From Acidobacteriota bacterium (GTDB lineage Bacteria; Acidobacteriota; Vicinamibacteria; Vicinamibacterales; UBA2999), in NCBI GenBank assembly GCA_030697165.1, contig JAUYQQ010000002.1, positions 124,001 to 188,000 on the forward strand: DNA of 64,000 bases, read 5' to 3'. The position numbers and the translations under genes were made by a program. Shown in pieces: positions 25,437 through 33,714 of this stretch (within the stretch, counting starts at the first letter, position 1; every line of letters starts with the position of its first letter). Under the pieces are notes generated by a model. That model saw nothing but the letters and a program-made list of their open reading frames with translations, made no database searches and was not told the origin of the DNA.

Positions 25437-27866
25437 ATGCGTCGAACGCTATATCTCGCCGCCCTGGCCGTTGTGGCGGCCACCCCTGTCCAGTTCGACG
25501 CCCTGAGCGAGGGAAAGGCCGGTCAGCGGACCGGGCTTCCCCGAGTCGAATGGGCCCGAATCGACGAATTGGTGGCCGACGGAATCACCGCCAAAGCTGC
25601 CCCCGGCGTCGTGGTCCTGGTCGGGCGTGGCGACCAGACCGTGTACGAAAAGGCCTTTGGCGCCCGGGCCACGGTTCCTTCACACGAGCCGATGACTCTG
25701 GATACGATTTTCGACCTGGCATCGTTGACCAAGGTGGTGGCCACCACCACGGCCGTGATGACACTGGTTGAGCAGGGCCGGCTCCGGCTCAACGACCCGG
25801 TGGCCGCGTTCGTGCCTGGGTTCGAGCGCTACGGCAAGGGCGGCATTACCATCCGGCACCTGCTGACGCACGTGTCGGGGCTACGTCCCGACGTCGACCT
25901 GCACCCGTGGACCGGCTACGACGCGGCGATTGCCCTGGCCGTGGACGAGGTGCCGACGATGCCGCCCGGCGCGCAGTTTGTGTACAGCGACATCAACTTC
26001 TTCCTGCTTGGCGACATCGTGGCCCGTGTCACGGGCGAATCACTGGACGGCTACCTGCAGCGCGCGGTCTTCGCGCCGCTTGGGATGCGCGACACCGGCT
26101 TCCGCCCGGCGACGGCGTTGCTGCCACGCATGGCCCCGACCGAACGGTGCGCCGAACAGGATGCCTGGCCTTGCAAGCGTCCCGATGCGGCGCCGCTGCG
26201 CGGCGTCGTCCACGACCCCACGGCGCGGCGCATGGGCGGTGTCGCCGGGCACGCCGGGCTATTCGGCACCGCGCGGGATCTGCAGCGGTTTGCCCGCATG
26301 TTGATCAACGGCGGCGAACTCGACGGGGTGCGCGTGCTGTCGGCTGCCACCGTCGCGCGGATGATTGCGCCGGTGCCCATGCCGGCCAATGCCGGCACGC
26401 GCGGCCTCGGCTGGGACATCGACACCTCGTTCTCGTCGAATCGCGGCGACCTGTTTCCGATTGGCTCGTTCGGGCACACCGGGTTTACCGGTACCAGCCT
26501 CTGGATCGATCCCGCGTCGAAGTCGTACGTGATCTTCCTGTCGAGTCGTCTTCATCCCGACGGCGTGGGCGATGTCGGAGTCTTGAGGAGTCGCATCGCG
26601 ACGGTTGCCGCGGCTTTGCTCAGTGGCGGCGGTACGGTCCGCCTAAAGGCGGACGCTACATTGACACCCAATGAGGTCCGGCTAAAGCCGGACACCACAT
26701 CGGCGACCTCTGTGGGGTCCGGATTTTGCGGGACCACTCCTGTGCTGAACGGCATCGACGTCCTCGCCCGCGATGGTTTCGCGAAGCTCAAAGGCAAGCG
26801 CGTCGGCCTGATCACCAACCACACCGGCGTCGCGCGCGACGGCCGGTCCACCATCGACCTGCTGCACGCCGCGCCCGGGGTGCAGTTGGTGTCGCTGTTC
26901 GCGCCCGAGCACGGCATCCGCGGCGTGCTCGATGCCGACGTGCCTGCAGAGAAGGATCAGAAGACGGGCCTGACCATCCATTCGCTGTACGGCGAAACGC
27001 GGCGTCCGACCGACGCGATGCTGGCCGGCATCGACACGCTCGTAATCGACCTGCAGGATATCGGCGCCCGTTTCTACACCTATCCCGCCACGACCGGCTA
27101 CGTGCTGGAGGAGGCGGCGAAGCGCAAGATCGCCGTGATGGTGCTGGACCGGCCGAACCCGGTGAACGGCTGGCAGATCGAAGGGCCGAACCAGAGCGAG
27201 CCGATCCGCGAGTTCATTGCGTACTTCCCCATGCCGGTCCGTCACGGCCTGACGCTGGGCGAGCTGGCCCGGGTGTTCAACGACGAGAAGAAGATCAATG
27301 CCGACCTCACCGTGATTCCGGCAGAGAACTGGCGGCGCGACTACTGGTTCGACGACACCGGCCTGGCGTGGATCAATCCGTCGCCCAATATGCGCAACCT
27401 CAACCAGGCGGCGCTCTATCCCGGCATCGGCGCGATTGAGTACTCGAACGTGTCGGTGGGACGCGGCACCGACCAACCCTTCGAGCAGTTCGGTGCGCCG
27501 TGGATCGACGGCCCGCGCCTGGCGGCCGCCTTGAACGCGCGCCAGCTGCCGGGCGTGCGCTTCTACCCGGTCGCGTTCACGCCGGCCTCCAGCAAGTACG
27601 CCGGACAGGCCTGCCAGGGCGTGTTCATGGTGATCACGAATCGATCAGCGCTACGGCCGGTGCGCGTCGGACTCGAGATTGCCGGCGCGTTGTTTGCGTT
27701 GTTTGGCGAGAAGTACCAACTGGAGAACACCGACCTGCTGCTCGGATCGCGCGACAGCCTCGAGCGGGTCAAGCGCGGCGAGGACCCGGCGGTGGTCGCG
27801 GCGCGCTGGGGAGATGACGAGGCGCGCTGGCGCCGGTTGCGCGCGCAGTACCTCCTCTATCGCTGA
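25437..27866 (+). CDS. fusion of a class C beta-lactamase-like serine hydrolase and a DUF1343/NamZ exo-N-acetylmuramidase
   Basis: 809 aa, exported by a short N-terminal hydrophobic segment. Residues about 40-395 are a serine beta-lactamase/transpeptidase-like fold: SLTK (96-99), YSD (183-185, canonical YxN) and HTG (347-349). Residues about 436-809 are DUF1343, the GH171 NamZ family that removes terminal MurNAc: LITNHTGVARDGRSTIDLL, FAPEHGIRG, IDLQDIGARFYTYP and NPSPNMRNLNQA. Together they point to peptidoglycan or muropeptide trimming in the periplasm. The linker (about 400-420) is encoded by two palindromic repeats and reads VRLKADA and VRLKPDTT. The ATG sits six bases after TATATT (leaderless); the frame upstream of it is not part of the gene. 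Confidence 0.88.
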   Translation: MRRTLYLAALAVVAATPVQFDALSEGKAGQRTGLPRVEWARIDELVADGITAKAAPGVVVLVGRGDQTVYEKAFGARATVPSHEPMTLDTIFDLASLTKVVATTTAVMTLVEQGRLRLNDPVAAFVPGFERYGKGGITIRHLLTHVSGLRPDVDLHPWTGYDAAIALAVDEVPTMPPGAQFVYSDINFFLLGDIVARVTGESLDGYLQRAVFAPLGMRDTGFRPATALLPRMAPTERCAEQDAWPCKRPDAAPLRGVVHDPTARRMGGVAGHAGLFGTARDLQRFARMLINGGELDGVRVLSAATVARMIAPVPMPANAGTRGLGWDIDTSFSSNRGDLFPIGSFGHTGFTGTSLWIDPASKSYVIFLSSRLHPDGVGDVGVLRSRIATVAAALLSGGGTVRLKADATLTPNEVRLKPDTTSATSVGSGFCGTTPVLNGIDVLARDGFAKLKGKRVGLITNHTGVARDGRSTIDLLHAAPGVQLVSLFAPEHGIRGVLDADVPAEKDQKTGLTIHSLYGETRRPTDAMLAGIDTLVIDLQDIGARFYTYPATTGYVLEEAAKRKIAVMVLDRPNPVNGWQIEGPNQSEPIREFIAYFPMPVRHGLTLGELARVFNDEKKINADLTVIPAENWRRDYWFDDTGLAWINPSPNMRNLNQAALYPGIGAIEYSNVSVGRGTDQPFEQFGAPWIDGPRLAAALNARQLPGVRFYPVAFTPASSKYAGQACQGVFMVITNRSALRPVRVGLEIAGALFALFGEKYQLENTDLLLGSRDSLERVKRGEDPAVVAARWGDDEARWRRLRAQYLLYR
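26637..26700. repeat. two palindromic repeats inside the NamZ fusion linker
   Basis: GTCCGCC-TAAA-GGCGGAC (26637-26654) with suffix GCTACAT and GTCCGGC-TAAA-GCCGGAC (26676-26693) with suffix ACCACAT are in frame within the coding sequence. Another copy, CTCCGGC-TAAA-GCCGGAG plus GCTACAT, follows the gene at 27868-27885. A diverged copy lies in the FAD subunit gene at 53683-53736. Confidence 0.85.
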
Positions 27867-27867
27867 A

Positions 27868-27892
27868 CTCCGGCTAAAGCCGGAGGCTACAT
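27868..27892. repeat. palindromic repeat between convergent genes
   Basis: CTCCGGC-TAAA-GCCGGAG followed by GCTACATC fills the 29-bp gap between the NamZ fusion and the convergent TonB receptor. It could act as a two-way transcription stop, though no T-run is present. Confidence 0.75.
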
Positions 27893-27895
27893 CGC

Positions 27896-30367
27896 TCAGA
27901 ACCGGAAGCGAATTCCCACGGTGGGCAAGAGGGGAATCGACTGATCGGCTTCCTCGACAATGCGCGGCTGGTCGGCGTTCGGATCGTGTTCGAGGCGGGC
28001 GTCAAGCGCACCGGCGTTCTGGCGGTTCAACAGGTTGATGATCTCCGCGTACAGTTCCCACCGGCCCGCGGCGCCCCTCGGACGCCACGTGGCGCGCAAA
28101 TCGACGCGGGCAAACACCGGCAGGCGCGCCTCGTTGATGTTGACGGTGTTGCCGAAGTCCACTTCGTAGATCAGGCGCCCGCTCGCATCCCGACCGGGGA
28201 GCAGCTCGTCGGTCACACCATCGTTGTCACGATCTTCGGTGTCCTCGGCCGCGGCCACCCGTACGCCGAGCGGCGCCGTGCGCGGGAAACCCGAGGCGAT
28301 CCTGATCGTCGACGCGAGCTCCCAGCGCGGCGTGAACCGATAGGCCCCCACCATGGTGAACGCGTGCCGGCGGTCGTATTCGAAGTCGTAGCGACGGCCA
28401 TAAGCATCGCGCGTGGTTCGGCCCCAGGTGTAACTCGCCCAGCCGCTGACCCTCGCCCCGGCGGGCGGGCTCGTGCGTGAAACGAACACATCGAAACCGT
28501 ACGACCGGCCGCGGCCATCGTTGGACGGAAGCGTGGTGATCAGGGGATCAACCGGGATGTTGGACCGCAGGTTGATGGGGAAGTCATACCGCGCTACGCG
28601 GGCGAGCCGCGCCTCGTCGGTTTCGAGCCGACCGATCAACAGGTCGGTGAAGTGCTTGTGGTAGACCTCGGCCTTGAGCGTCACGCGGCCGGGCAGATCG
28701 CGCTCGACGCCGGCCGATACCTGCGCGGAGCGCTCGCTCCGCAGCCGCGCGTCGGTGGAGAAGTCGAGCACGTAGTCGCTTTGCGCCAGCTTTTCGTACC
28801 CCGGGCTCTGCGTGTAGAGCCCGGCCGCCGCTCGCAGACGGGTCGCGTCGCCGACGCCCAGCAGGCCCGACAGGCGCGGCGAGAACAGCGTTTCGCCGGT
28901 GGCCCCCGGACGGTCCCAGCGCAGTCCGGCCTGGAGCGACCCGCGCGAGCCCACCGGGAACGTATCCTGGATCCACGCGCCCGCGCGCGTCGATTGCTGC
29001 GACGAGTCGAGCAGGTCGGGCAGCCCGGCGCCGCCCCGGACGCTCGAGCCGTTCGCCGCACTCGGATTGCGATCGCCGTCGATCTCGAACCGCAGCGCGG
29101 TTGACAGGCGGTGCGCCTCGAAGCCGGTTGCGAGCACGTGCGAGCCGAGCGCGAAGGCGAACTCCTGTCGCAGCGAAACGTCCTTGACCGACAGCGCGCG
29201 ATTGAACGCGACGTTGGCGGTGTCGAAGCTGTCCTCGGGCGGCGCGTTCGAGCGCCGGCTGGTGTTCTCGAAGCTGGCATCCACGCCGAAGGTCGACCGG
29301 GTGTCCGAGTACCCGGCCACCGTGTGCGATTGTCCGCGCGTGCCGATCGACGCGTCGAACCTTACCCACGCCAGGTCGTTCTCGGTATCGTCCTGGAACT
29401 CGCCCCGCGCATCGTCTTCATCAATCGCGATGGCGGCGTCCTGGCGGCTGCGCAGGCCGAACACGGTGAGCGTGCGGCCGGGCGCGGCTTCCCACACGCC
29501 CTTGGCCTGCAGGTCGGCAAAGGCGGGGAACTCCTGGCCGGTCAGCGGTGACGCCACCAGGTCGTAGTAGGTGCGGCGTCCGGTCACCAGCCACGAACCG
29601 GTGGCCCGGCCCGGCAACCGGCCTTCGAGCACGAGGTTGGCGTCGGTGATGCTGAGCGACGCCGAGCCGGCGAGGGTCTCGGCCCGCGTCCCCTCGCGGT
29701 TCTCCACCATCAACAGGGACGACAGCCGGTCGCCGTAGAGGGCGCTGAAGCCGCCGGTGGACAGCTCGAAGCGTTCGATGGTTTCGGGATTGAACGCGCT
29801 GGTGAGACCGAACAGCCGATAGGGGTCGTGAATCTCAACACCGTCCATCACGGTGAGGTTCTGATCGGGCGACCCGCCACGCACCGCGATGCGGCTGCCG
29901 AACTCCTCGGTGGCCGCCACACCTGGCAGCGTCTGGAGGGTGCGATAGACATTGTCGAGCGCCCCCGGCGTGCGCAGGACTTCCACCGGGGCAATGACCT
30001 CGGTCGCGGGCGCCGCCGCGGGCCGCGTCGCGGTTACCGCGACGCTGGTGGCGAAGCCGGTGTCAGGCGCGAGCGCCAGCTCAACGGCGGCCAGGCCGCT
30101 TTCGGGAACGTCCAGATCAGCCGCCAGGGGGAAATAACCCGTCGCTGCGACCAGTAAGGCAATTTGCCCCGCCGGCACGGCCAGCGAGAACCGCCCGGCC
30201 GCGTCGGTGGTCGCAAGCAGTTGATTCAGTGAGAGGCGAGCGTTCGAGATCGGAGCGCGCGATTCGGCATCAACGACGGTCCCAGAGACGGTTCTGGACG
30301 GCGACTGTGCCAGGGCGGGCTCGGCCAGGAACGCAATGGCCAGTGCCAGGGCCAGCCGGTTAAACAT
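27896..30367 (-). CDS. TonB-dependent receptor with carboxypeptidase-regulatory domain
   Basis: 823 aa. A signal peptide (MFNRLALALAIAFLAEPALA) leads to a carboxypeptidase-regulatory sandwich (about 25-110: TVSGTVVDAESRAPISNARL). The plug domain has TPGALDNVYRTLQTLPGVAA and GGSPDQNLTVMDGVEIHDPY (about 125-235). The barrel ends in GIRFRF with the terminal Phe needed for outer-membrane assembly. Bacteroidota/Acidobacteria receptors of this type import glycans, siderophores or vitamins; the substrate is unknown. ATG 30367 is chosen because it opens the signal peptide; the frame continues far upstream without coding value. It converges on the NamZ fusion. Confidence 0.88.
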   Translation of the reverse strand: MFNRLALALAIAFLAEPALAQSPSRTVSGTVVDAESRAPISNARLSLNQLLATTDAAGRFSLAVPAGQIALLVAATGYFPLAADLDVPESGLAAVELALAPDTGFATSVAVTATRPAAAPATEVIAPVEVLRTPGALDNVYRTLQTLPGVAATEEFGSRIAVRGGSPDQNLTVMDGVEIHDPYRLFGLTSAFNPETIERFELSTGGFSALYGDRLSSLLMVENREGTRAETLAGSASLSITDANLVLEGRLPGRATGSWLVTGRRTYYDLVASPLTGQEFPAFADLQAKGVWEAAPGRTLTVFGLRSRQDAAIAIDEDDARGEFQDDTENDLAWVRFDASIGTRGQSHTVAGYSDTRSTFGVDASFENTSRRSNAPPEDSFDTANVAFNRALSVKDVSLRQEFAFALGSHVLATGFEAHRLSTALRFEIDGDRNPSAANGSSVRGGAGLPDLLDSSQQSTRAGAWIQDTFPVGSRGSLQAGLRWDRPGATGETLFSPRLSGLLGVGDATRLRAAAGLYTQSPGYEKLAQSDYVLDFSTDARLRSERSAQVSAGVERDLPGRVTLKAEVYHKHFTDLLIGRLETDEARLARVARYDFPINLRSNIPVDPLITTLPSNDGRGRSYGFDVFVSRTSPPAGARVSGWASYTWGRTTRDAYGRRYDFEYDRRHAFTMVGAYRFTPRWELASTIRIASGFPRTAPLGVRVAAAEDTEDRDNDGVTDELLPGRDASGRLIYEVDFGNTVNINEARLPVFARVDLRATWRPRGAAGRWELYAEIINLLNRQNAGALDARLEHDPNADQPRIVEEADQSIPLLPTVGIRFRF

Positions 30368-30475
30368 CTGCCGTGTGAGACGCCGGGGCGCGGCGTTTGG
30401 TTCCCAGGTCTGCGCTTTGGCCGTGGCTCCGCGCCTAAGCTTGTAAATTAGAAGTGACAGTTCTAATATACACAG
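30368..30475. promoter_or_regulatory. divergent promoter region with TTAGAA/TTCTAA inverted repeat
   Basis: For the DUF4143 ATPase, TTGTAA (30441-30446) and TAATAT (30464-30469) form a 17-bp-spaced promoter whose -10 box ends six bases before GTG 30476. An inverted repeat, TTAGAA-GTGACAG-TTCTAA (30448-30466), covers the spacer and the edge of the -10 box. That is the position of an operator for a repressor, possibly self-regulation. The rest of the spacer is GC-rich. Confidence 0.6.
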
Positions 30476-31657
30476 GTGATAAACCGGCGCTACGCCGCGA
30501 CCCTGCACGGGCTGGTCCGCCGCTGGCCGGCGGTGACGATGCTCGGCCCGCGCCAGTGCGGCAAGACCACCTTCAGCCGACACGCCCTGCCTGGCTGGAC
30601 CTACGTCGACCTCGAGCGGCCGTCCGACGCCGCGCCACTGCTGGCTGATCCCGAGGCCCGGCTCGCGCAGCTCGGCGACCACGTCATCTTCGATGAGGCG
30701 CAGCGGGTCCCCGAGCTGTTCGCCGTGCTGCGCAGCACCATCGACGAGCGACGGTCCCGGAATGGCCGCTTCCTGTTGCTTGGCTCGGCGTCGCCGCAGC
30801 TGGTCACCGGCGTGGCCGAGTCCCTCGCCGGCCGCACGGCCTTTTTGGACTTGCCGGCCTTCCGATGGGACGAGGTCCAGGGCGCCGGCCGCAAAGAAAG
30901 CTTGTCCGACCTGTGGCTGCGCGGCGGCTTTCCCGGCGCCTTTCTCGCGCGCGGCGACCGGGCCAGGGCCGAGTGGCTCGACGCCTACACCCGCGCGTTC
31001 ATCGAACGCGATCTCCCGGCTCTGGGTGTCGACGTCTCGGCCGCCCGAATGCGTCAATTATGGACGATGCTCGCGCACAGCAATGGCGGGCTGTGGAACG
31101 CCTCGCAGCTCGCCGCCTCGCTCGGCGTCAGCTATCACACGGTCAATCGCTACGTCGACGTGCTCGAGCAGACCTTTCTCGTCAGGAGGTTGCCGCCATT
31201 CTTCGCCAACATCAAGAAACGTCTCGTCAAGAGTCCCAAGATTTACTTTCGAGACAGCGGACTGTTGCATGCGTTTCTCGGTATCGACACGGGGGCTTCG
31301 CTTCACGGGCATCCTGCCCGCGGACTCAGCTGGGAGGCGTTTGTCATCGACCAGCTGATTGCGGCGTTCCAACGGGTGCGGCCGGCGTACCGGCCCTACT
31401 TCTGGCGCACGGCGACTGGCCAGGAGGTCGACTTGCTGATGGATGACGGCCGGCGGCAAGTGCCCTTCGAGATCAAGCTGCACTCGGCGCCAACCATTGA
31501 TGACGCGCGCGGGGTGCTGACCTGCATGAAGGACCTGGGACTGCAACGTGGCTACGTGATCTATCCGGGCCGCGAGGCGTACTCGCTCGGTCATCAGGTG
31601 ACGGCTCTTCCCGCCGGCCAACTCCTCAGCCGGCCGCAGGACATCGCCAGGCTCTGA
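30476..31657 (+). CDS. AAA-family ATPase with DUF4143 domain
   Basis: 393 aa. An N-terminal P-loop ATPase has Walker A GPRQCGKT (24-31) and Walker B HVIFDEAQ (about 72-79). A C-terminal DUF4143 region follows (about 190-370), with a winged-helix-like SQLAASLGVSYHTVNRYVDVLEQTFLVRRLPPF and the nuclease-like TGQEVDLLMDDGRRQVPFEIK. Such proteins are widespread, often mobile and under tight control, and their function is unresolved; a helix-turn-helix plus restriction-endonuclease-like tail suggests DNA work. The GTG start is fixed by TAATAT six bases upstream. The gene stands alone. Confidence 0.88.
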   Translation: MINRRYAATLHGLVRRWPAVTMLGPRQCGKTTFSRHALPGWTYVDLERPSDAAPLLADPEARLAQLGDHVIFDEAQRVPELFAVLRSTIDERRSRNGRFLLLGSASPQLVTGVAESLAGRTAFLDLPAFRWDEVQGAGRKESLSDLWLRGGFPGAFLARGDRARAEWLDAYTRAFIERDLPALGVDVSAARMRQLWTMLAHSNGGLWNASQLAASLGVSYHTVNRYVDVLEQTFLVRRLPPFFANIKKRLVKSPKIYFRDSGLLHAFLGIDTGASLHGHPARGLSWEAFVIDQLIAAFQRVRPAYRPYFWRTATGQEVDLLMDDGRRQVPFEIKLHSAPTIDDARGVLTCMKDLGLQRGYVIYPGREAYSLGHQVTALPAGQLLSRPQDIARL

Positions 31658-31662
31658 CGGCC

Positions 31663-31734
31663 GGGGTCGGCGGCTCTCGCCGCCTCCTGGGGCTCGCGCC
31701 TTACGGCGCTCGTCGGGTGGATGGAAATGGGCTG
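31663..31734. other. intergenic hairpins between the DUF4143 gene and the DUF420 gene
   Basis: GGCGGCTCTCGCCGCC and a second stem, CTCGCGCC-TTAC-GGCGCTCG, lie in tandem in this convergent gap. No T-run follows, so terminator function is only possible. The second hairpin resembles the TTCGCGCTCCGCGCTTCGG spacer sequence near 1890. Confidence 0.5.
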
Positions 31735-32148
31735 CTACATCTGATACAGCATCAGGTACACGATCACGCCCGTGACCGACACGTAGAGCCACAGGGGCAG
31801 GGTGATCCGCGCGATCTGCTTGTGCTGGTCGAAGCGGCTCGACAGCGCTCGCGACACCGTGATCAGTACCATCGGCACGATCGCCGCCGCCAGGATGATG
31901 TGTGGGATCAGCACCGCGAAATACACCGTGCGAATCCACCCAGTTCCCTTGAAGGGCACCGACCCGACGTTGAGGTGATAGATCACGTACGAGGTCAGGA
32001 ACATGGCCGACACGGCCAGGGCGCCGATCATGCACCACTTGTGCGCCTGCCGGCGGCCGCTCTTGATCAGGAACCAGCCCGTGGTCAGCAGCACGAACGA
32101 GGTGGCGTTGAGTGACGCGTTCAGCGCCGGAAGATCAGTCACGGTCAT
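31735..32148 (-). CDS. DUF420 membrane protein (cytochrome oxidase assembly-associated)
   Basis: 137 aa with four hydrophobic helices: ALNASLNATSFVLLTTGWFLI, MIGALAVSAMFLTSYVIYHL, TVYFAVLIPHIILAAAIVPM and ITLPLWLYVSVTGVIVYLML. Conserved histidines are in HKWCM, YHLNVG and IPHIIL. DUF420 proteins, including the CtaM group, are needed for heme-copper oxidase maturation in some bacteria and sit beside ctaB, as here. The ATG overlaps the stop of the ABC permease (ATGA). It is the last gene of the five-gene minus-strand cluster. Confidence 0.85.
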   Translation of the reverse strand: MTVTDLPALNASLNATSFVLLTTGWFLIKSGRRQAHKWCMIGALAVSAMFLTSYVIYHLNVGSVPFKGTGWIRTVYFAVLIPHIILAAAIVPMVLITVSRALSSRFDQHKQIARITLPLWLYVSVTGVIVYLMLYQM

Positions 32149-32894
32149 TGGGATGGACGGCTCACAAGCAGGGTGCTGATTGACAGGGTGACGATGGCGA
32201 ACACCGCCACCGTGCCGGCGGCAGAGGCCAGGTTGGCAGCGGGCACGCCGGTCAGGAACGCGCGGAGCATCTCGACGGCGGGCGTGAGCGGGTTCACGCG
32301 CATCAGCGCCTGCACCCAGCCGGATGCGCCGGTGGCGGGGAACAACGCCCCCGACAGCAGCCACATCGGCATCAGCACCGCGTTCATGATGCCGTGAAAG
32401 CCCTGCGTCGATCGCATCGGCCACGCGATCATGATGCCCAGTCCGCCCAGGGCCAGTCCGAGCAGCGCGACCGACGCCATGGCCGCCAGGATATCGCCGG
32501 CGCCCGGTGACAGGCCGGACACCGGCAACAGCAGCATGAAGACCGCACCGTTGATGAGGGCCAGTGTCATGCTGCCGAGCGCCTTGCCCAACACGATCGA
32601 CGCGCGCGGCGCCGGCGACGCCAGCACGCCCTGCAGAAAGCCCTCCTGGCGATCCTCGATGATCGAGATGGTCGAGAACAGGGCCGTGAAGAGAACGATC
32701 AGCGCCAGCGAGCCCGGGAAGTAGTACGGCAGAAAGCCGGCCTCGCCCGTGGCCGATTGAAACGACGTGCCGAGGCCCGATCCAATCACGAACCAGAAGA
32801 TCACCGGCGTCAGCAACGCGCCGACAATGCGGCTCGGCTGGCGGAGGAACCGCAGGACGTCGCGCCGCCAGAGCGAATATGTCGCAAGGATCAT
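32145..32894 (-). CDS. ABC-2 type transporter permease
   Basis: A 249-aa integral membrane protein with six helices of the ABC-2 fold. GFLPYYFPGSLALIVLFTALFS and STISIIEDRQEGFLQGVLASPAPR carry the family's conserved cytoplasmic region (EDRxxGFLxxxLxSP), and NPLTPAVEMLRAFLTG is the second signature. It forms an exporter with the ATPase encoded immediately upstream (four-base overlap at each end). In this setting the substrate may be heme, a copper cofactor or a lipid used in oxidase assembly, but that is inference from neighbours only. Confidence 0.88.
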   Translation of the reverse strand: MILATYSLWRRDVLRFLRQPSRIVGALLTPVIFWFVIGSGLGTSFQSATGEAGFLPYYFPGSLALIVLFTALFSTISIIEDRQEGFLQGVLASPAPRASIVLGKALGSMTLALINGAVFMLLLPVSGLSPGAGDILAAMASVALLGLALGGLGIMIAWPMRSTQGFHGIMNAVLMPMWLLSGALFPATGASGWVQALMRVNPLTPAVEMLRAFLTGVPAANLASAAGTVAVFAIVTLSISTLLVSRPSQ

Positions 32895-33637
32895 GACGAG
32901 AGGCCGGTTCCCGTGTGATGGGTGAAGACGTCGTCCAGCGTCGGCGCGCGGGCCGGGAGGTTGGCGACCAGGTCTGCCGGCGCGCCGATGGCCACCAGCT
33001 GGCCCTCATGAAGAATGCCGACACGGTCGGCCACCGCCGCCTCCTCGATCAGGTGCGTCGTCAGCACAATGGTGGTGCCCTCATCGTCGCGCAGGCGGCG
33101 CAGCTCCTGCAGCAGGTCGCGGCGCGCCGCCGGGTCGAGGCCGCTGCTTGGTTCGTCGAGCACCAGCAGCGGCGGTTCCGGCAGTAATGCCTTCGCCAGT
33201 TCCACGCGGCGGCGCAGGCCGCCGCTGAGCGTGCCGACGCGGTCGCCGGCCCGGGGCGTCAGGCCGAAGCGTTCGAGGCCGCGTTCGATGCCGCGCGCGA
33301 GGGCCGGCCCAGACAGGCCATACAGGTAGCCGTGGTGACGAAGGTTCTCGAGCACGGTCAGCCACGGGTCGATGGCCGCGGATTGGAACACGACGCCAAG
33401 CTGCCGGCGGGCGGCCGCGGGCTGGCGAACGACGTCGGTCCCGAACACTTCGACCGTGCCCGACGTGGGTGCAATCAGCGTGCTGATGATCCGGAACAGC
33501 GTGGTTTTGCCGCCGCCGTTGGGACCGAGCAGCGCGAACAGATCGCCGCGGGGCACCGAGAAGCTGAGTCCGCGCAGCGACTCACGCTCTCCGTAGCGAT
33601 GCTTGAGGTCGGTTACTTCGAGTGCCGAGCTGGTCAT
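32891..33637 (-). CDS. ABC transporter ATP-binding protein
   Basis: A 248-aa nucleotide-binding subunit. Walker A is GPNGGGKT (38-45), followed by the Q-loop VVFQSAA, signature LSGGLRRRVELAKAL, Walker B LLVLDEPSSGLDP and switch His in LTTHLIEEA. It powers the ABC-2 permease encoded next, with which it overlaps by four bases. The closest common family is the CcmA/NatA-like drug or heme exporter group. The 77-bp gap to ctaB upstream contains an imperfect inverted repeat (CAGGAGATAAGGAGG against CTCTTGATCTCCTTT) and a TTATCT box about 14 bases before the ATG. Confidence 0.92.
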   Translation of the reverse strand: MTSSALEVTDLKHRYGERESLRGLSFSVPRGDLFALLGPNGGGKTTLFRIISTLIAPTSGTVEVFGTDVVRQPAAARRQLGVVFQSAAIDPWLTVLENLRHHGYLYGLSGPALARGIERGLERFGLTPRAGDRVGTLSGGLRRRVELAKALLPEPPLLVLDEPSSGLDPAARRDLLQELRRLRDDEGTTIVLTTHLIEEAAVADRVGILHEGQLVAIGAPADLVANLPARAPTLDDVFTHHTGTGLSS

Positions 33638-33714
33638 GACAGGAGTTCAGGAGATAAGGAGGCTAATTATGGCTTTTCAACAACCCAAAGTTGCTCCTGA
33701 TCTCTTGATCTCCT
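33638..33714. other. spacer with inverted repeat between ctaB and the ABC ATPase gene
   Basis: TTCAGGAGATAAGGAGG (about 33647-33663) faces TCTCTTGATCTCCTTTAAA (about 33700-33719), forming a long imperfect hairpin whose right edge reaches the ctaB stop. It may attenuate read-through or carry the promoter of the ABC genes. Confidence 0.4.

Noticed and set aside
30371-31057. N-terminal extension of the minus-strand TonB receptor
   Set aside because: It would precede the signal peptide by 230 residues and lie antisense to the DUF4143 ATPase gene.
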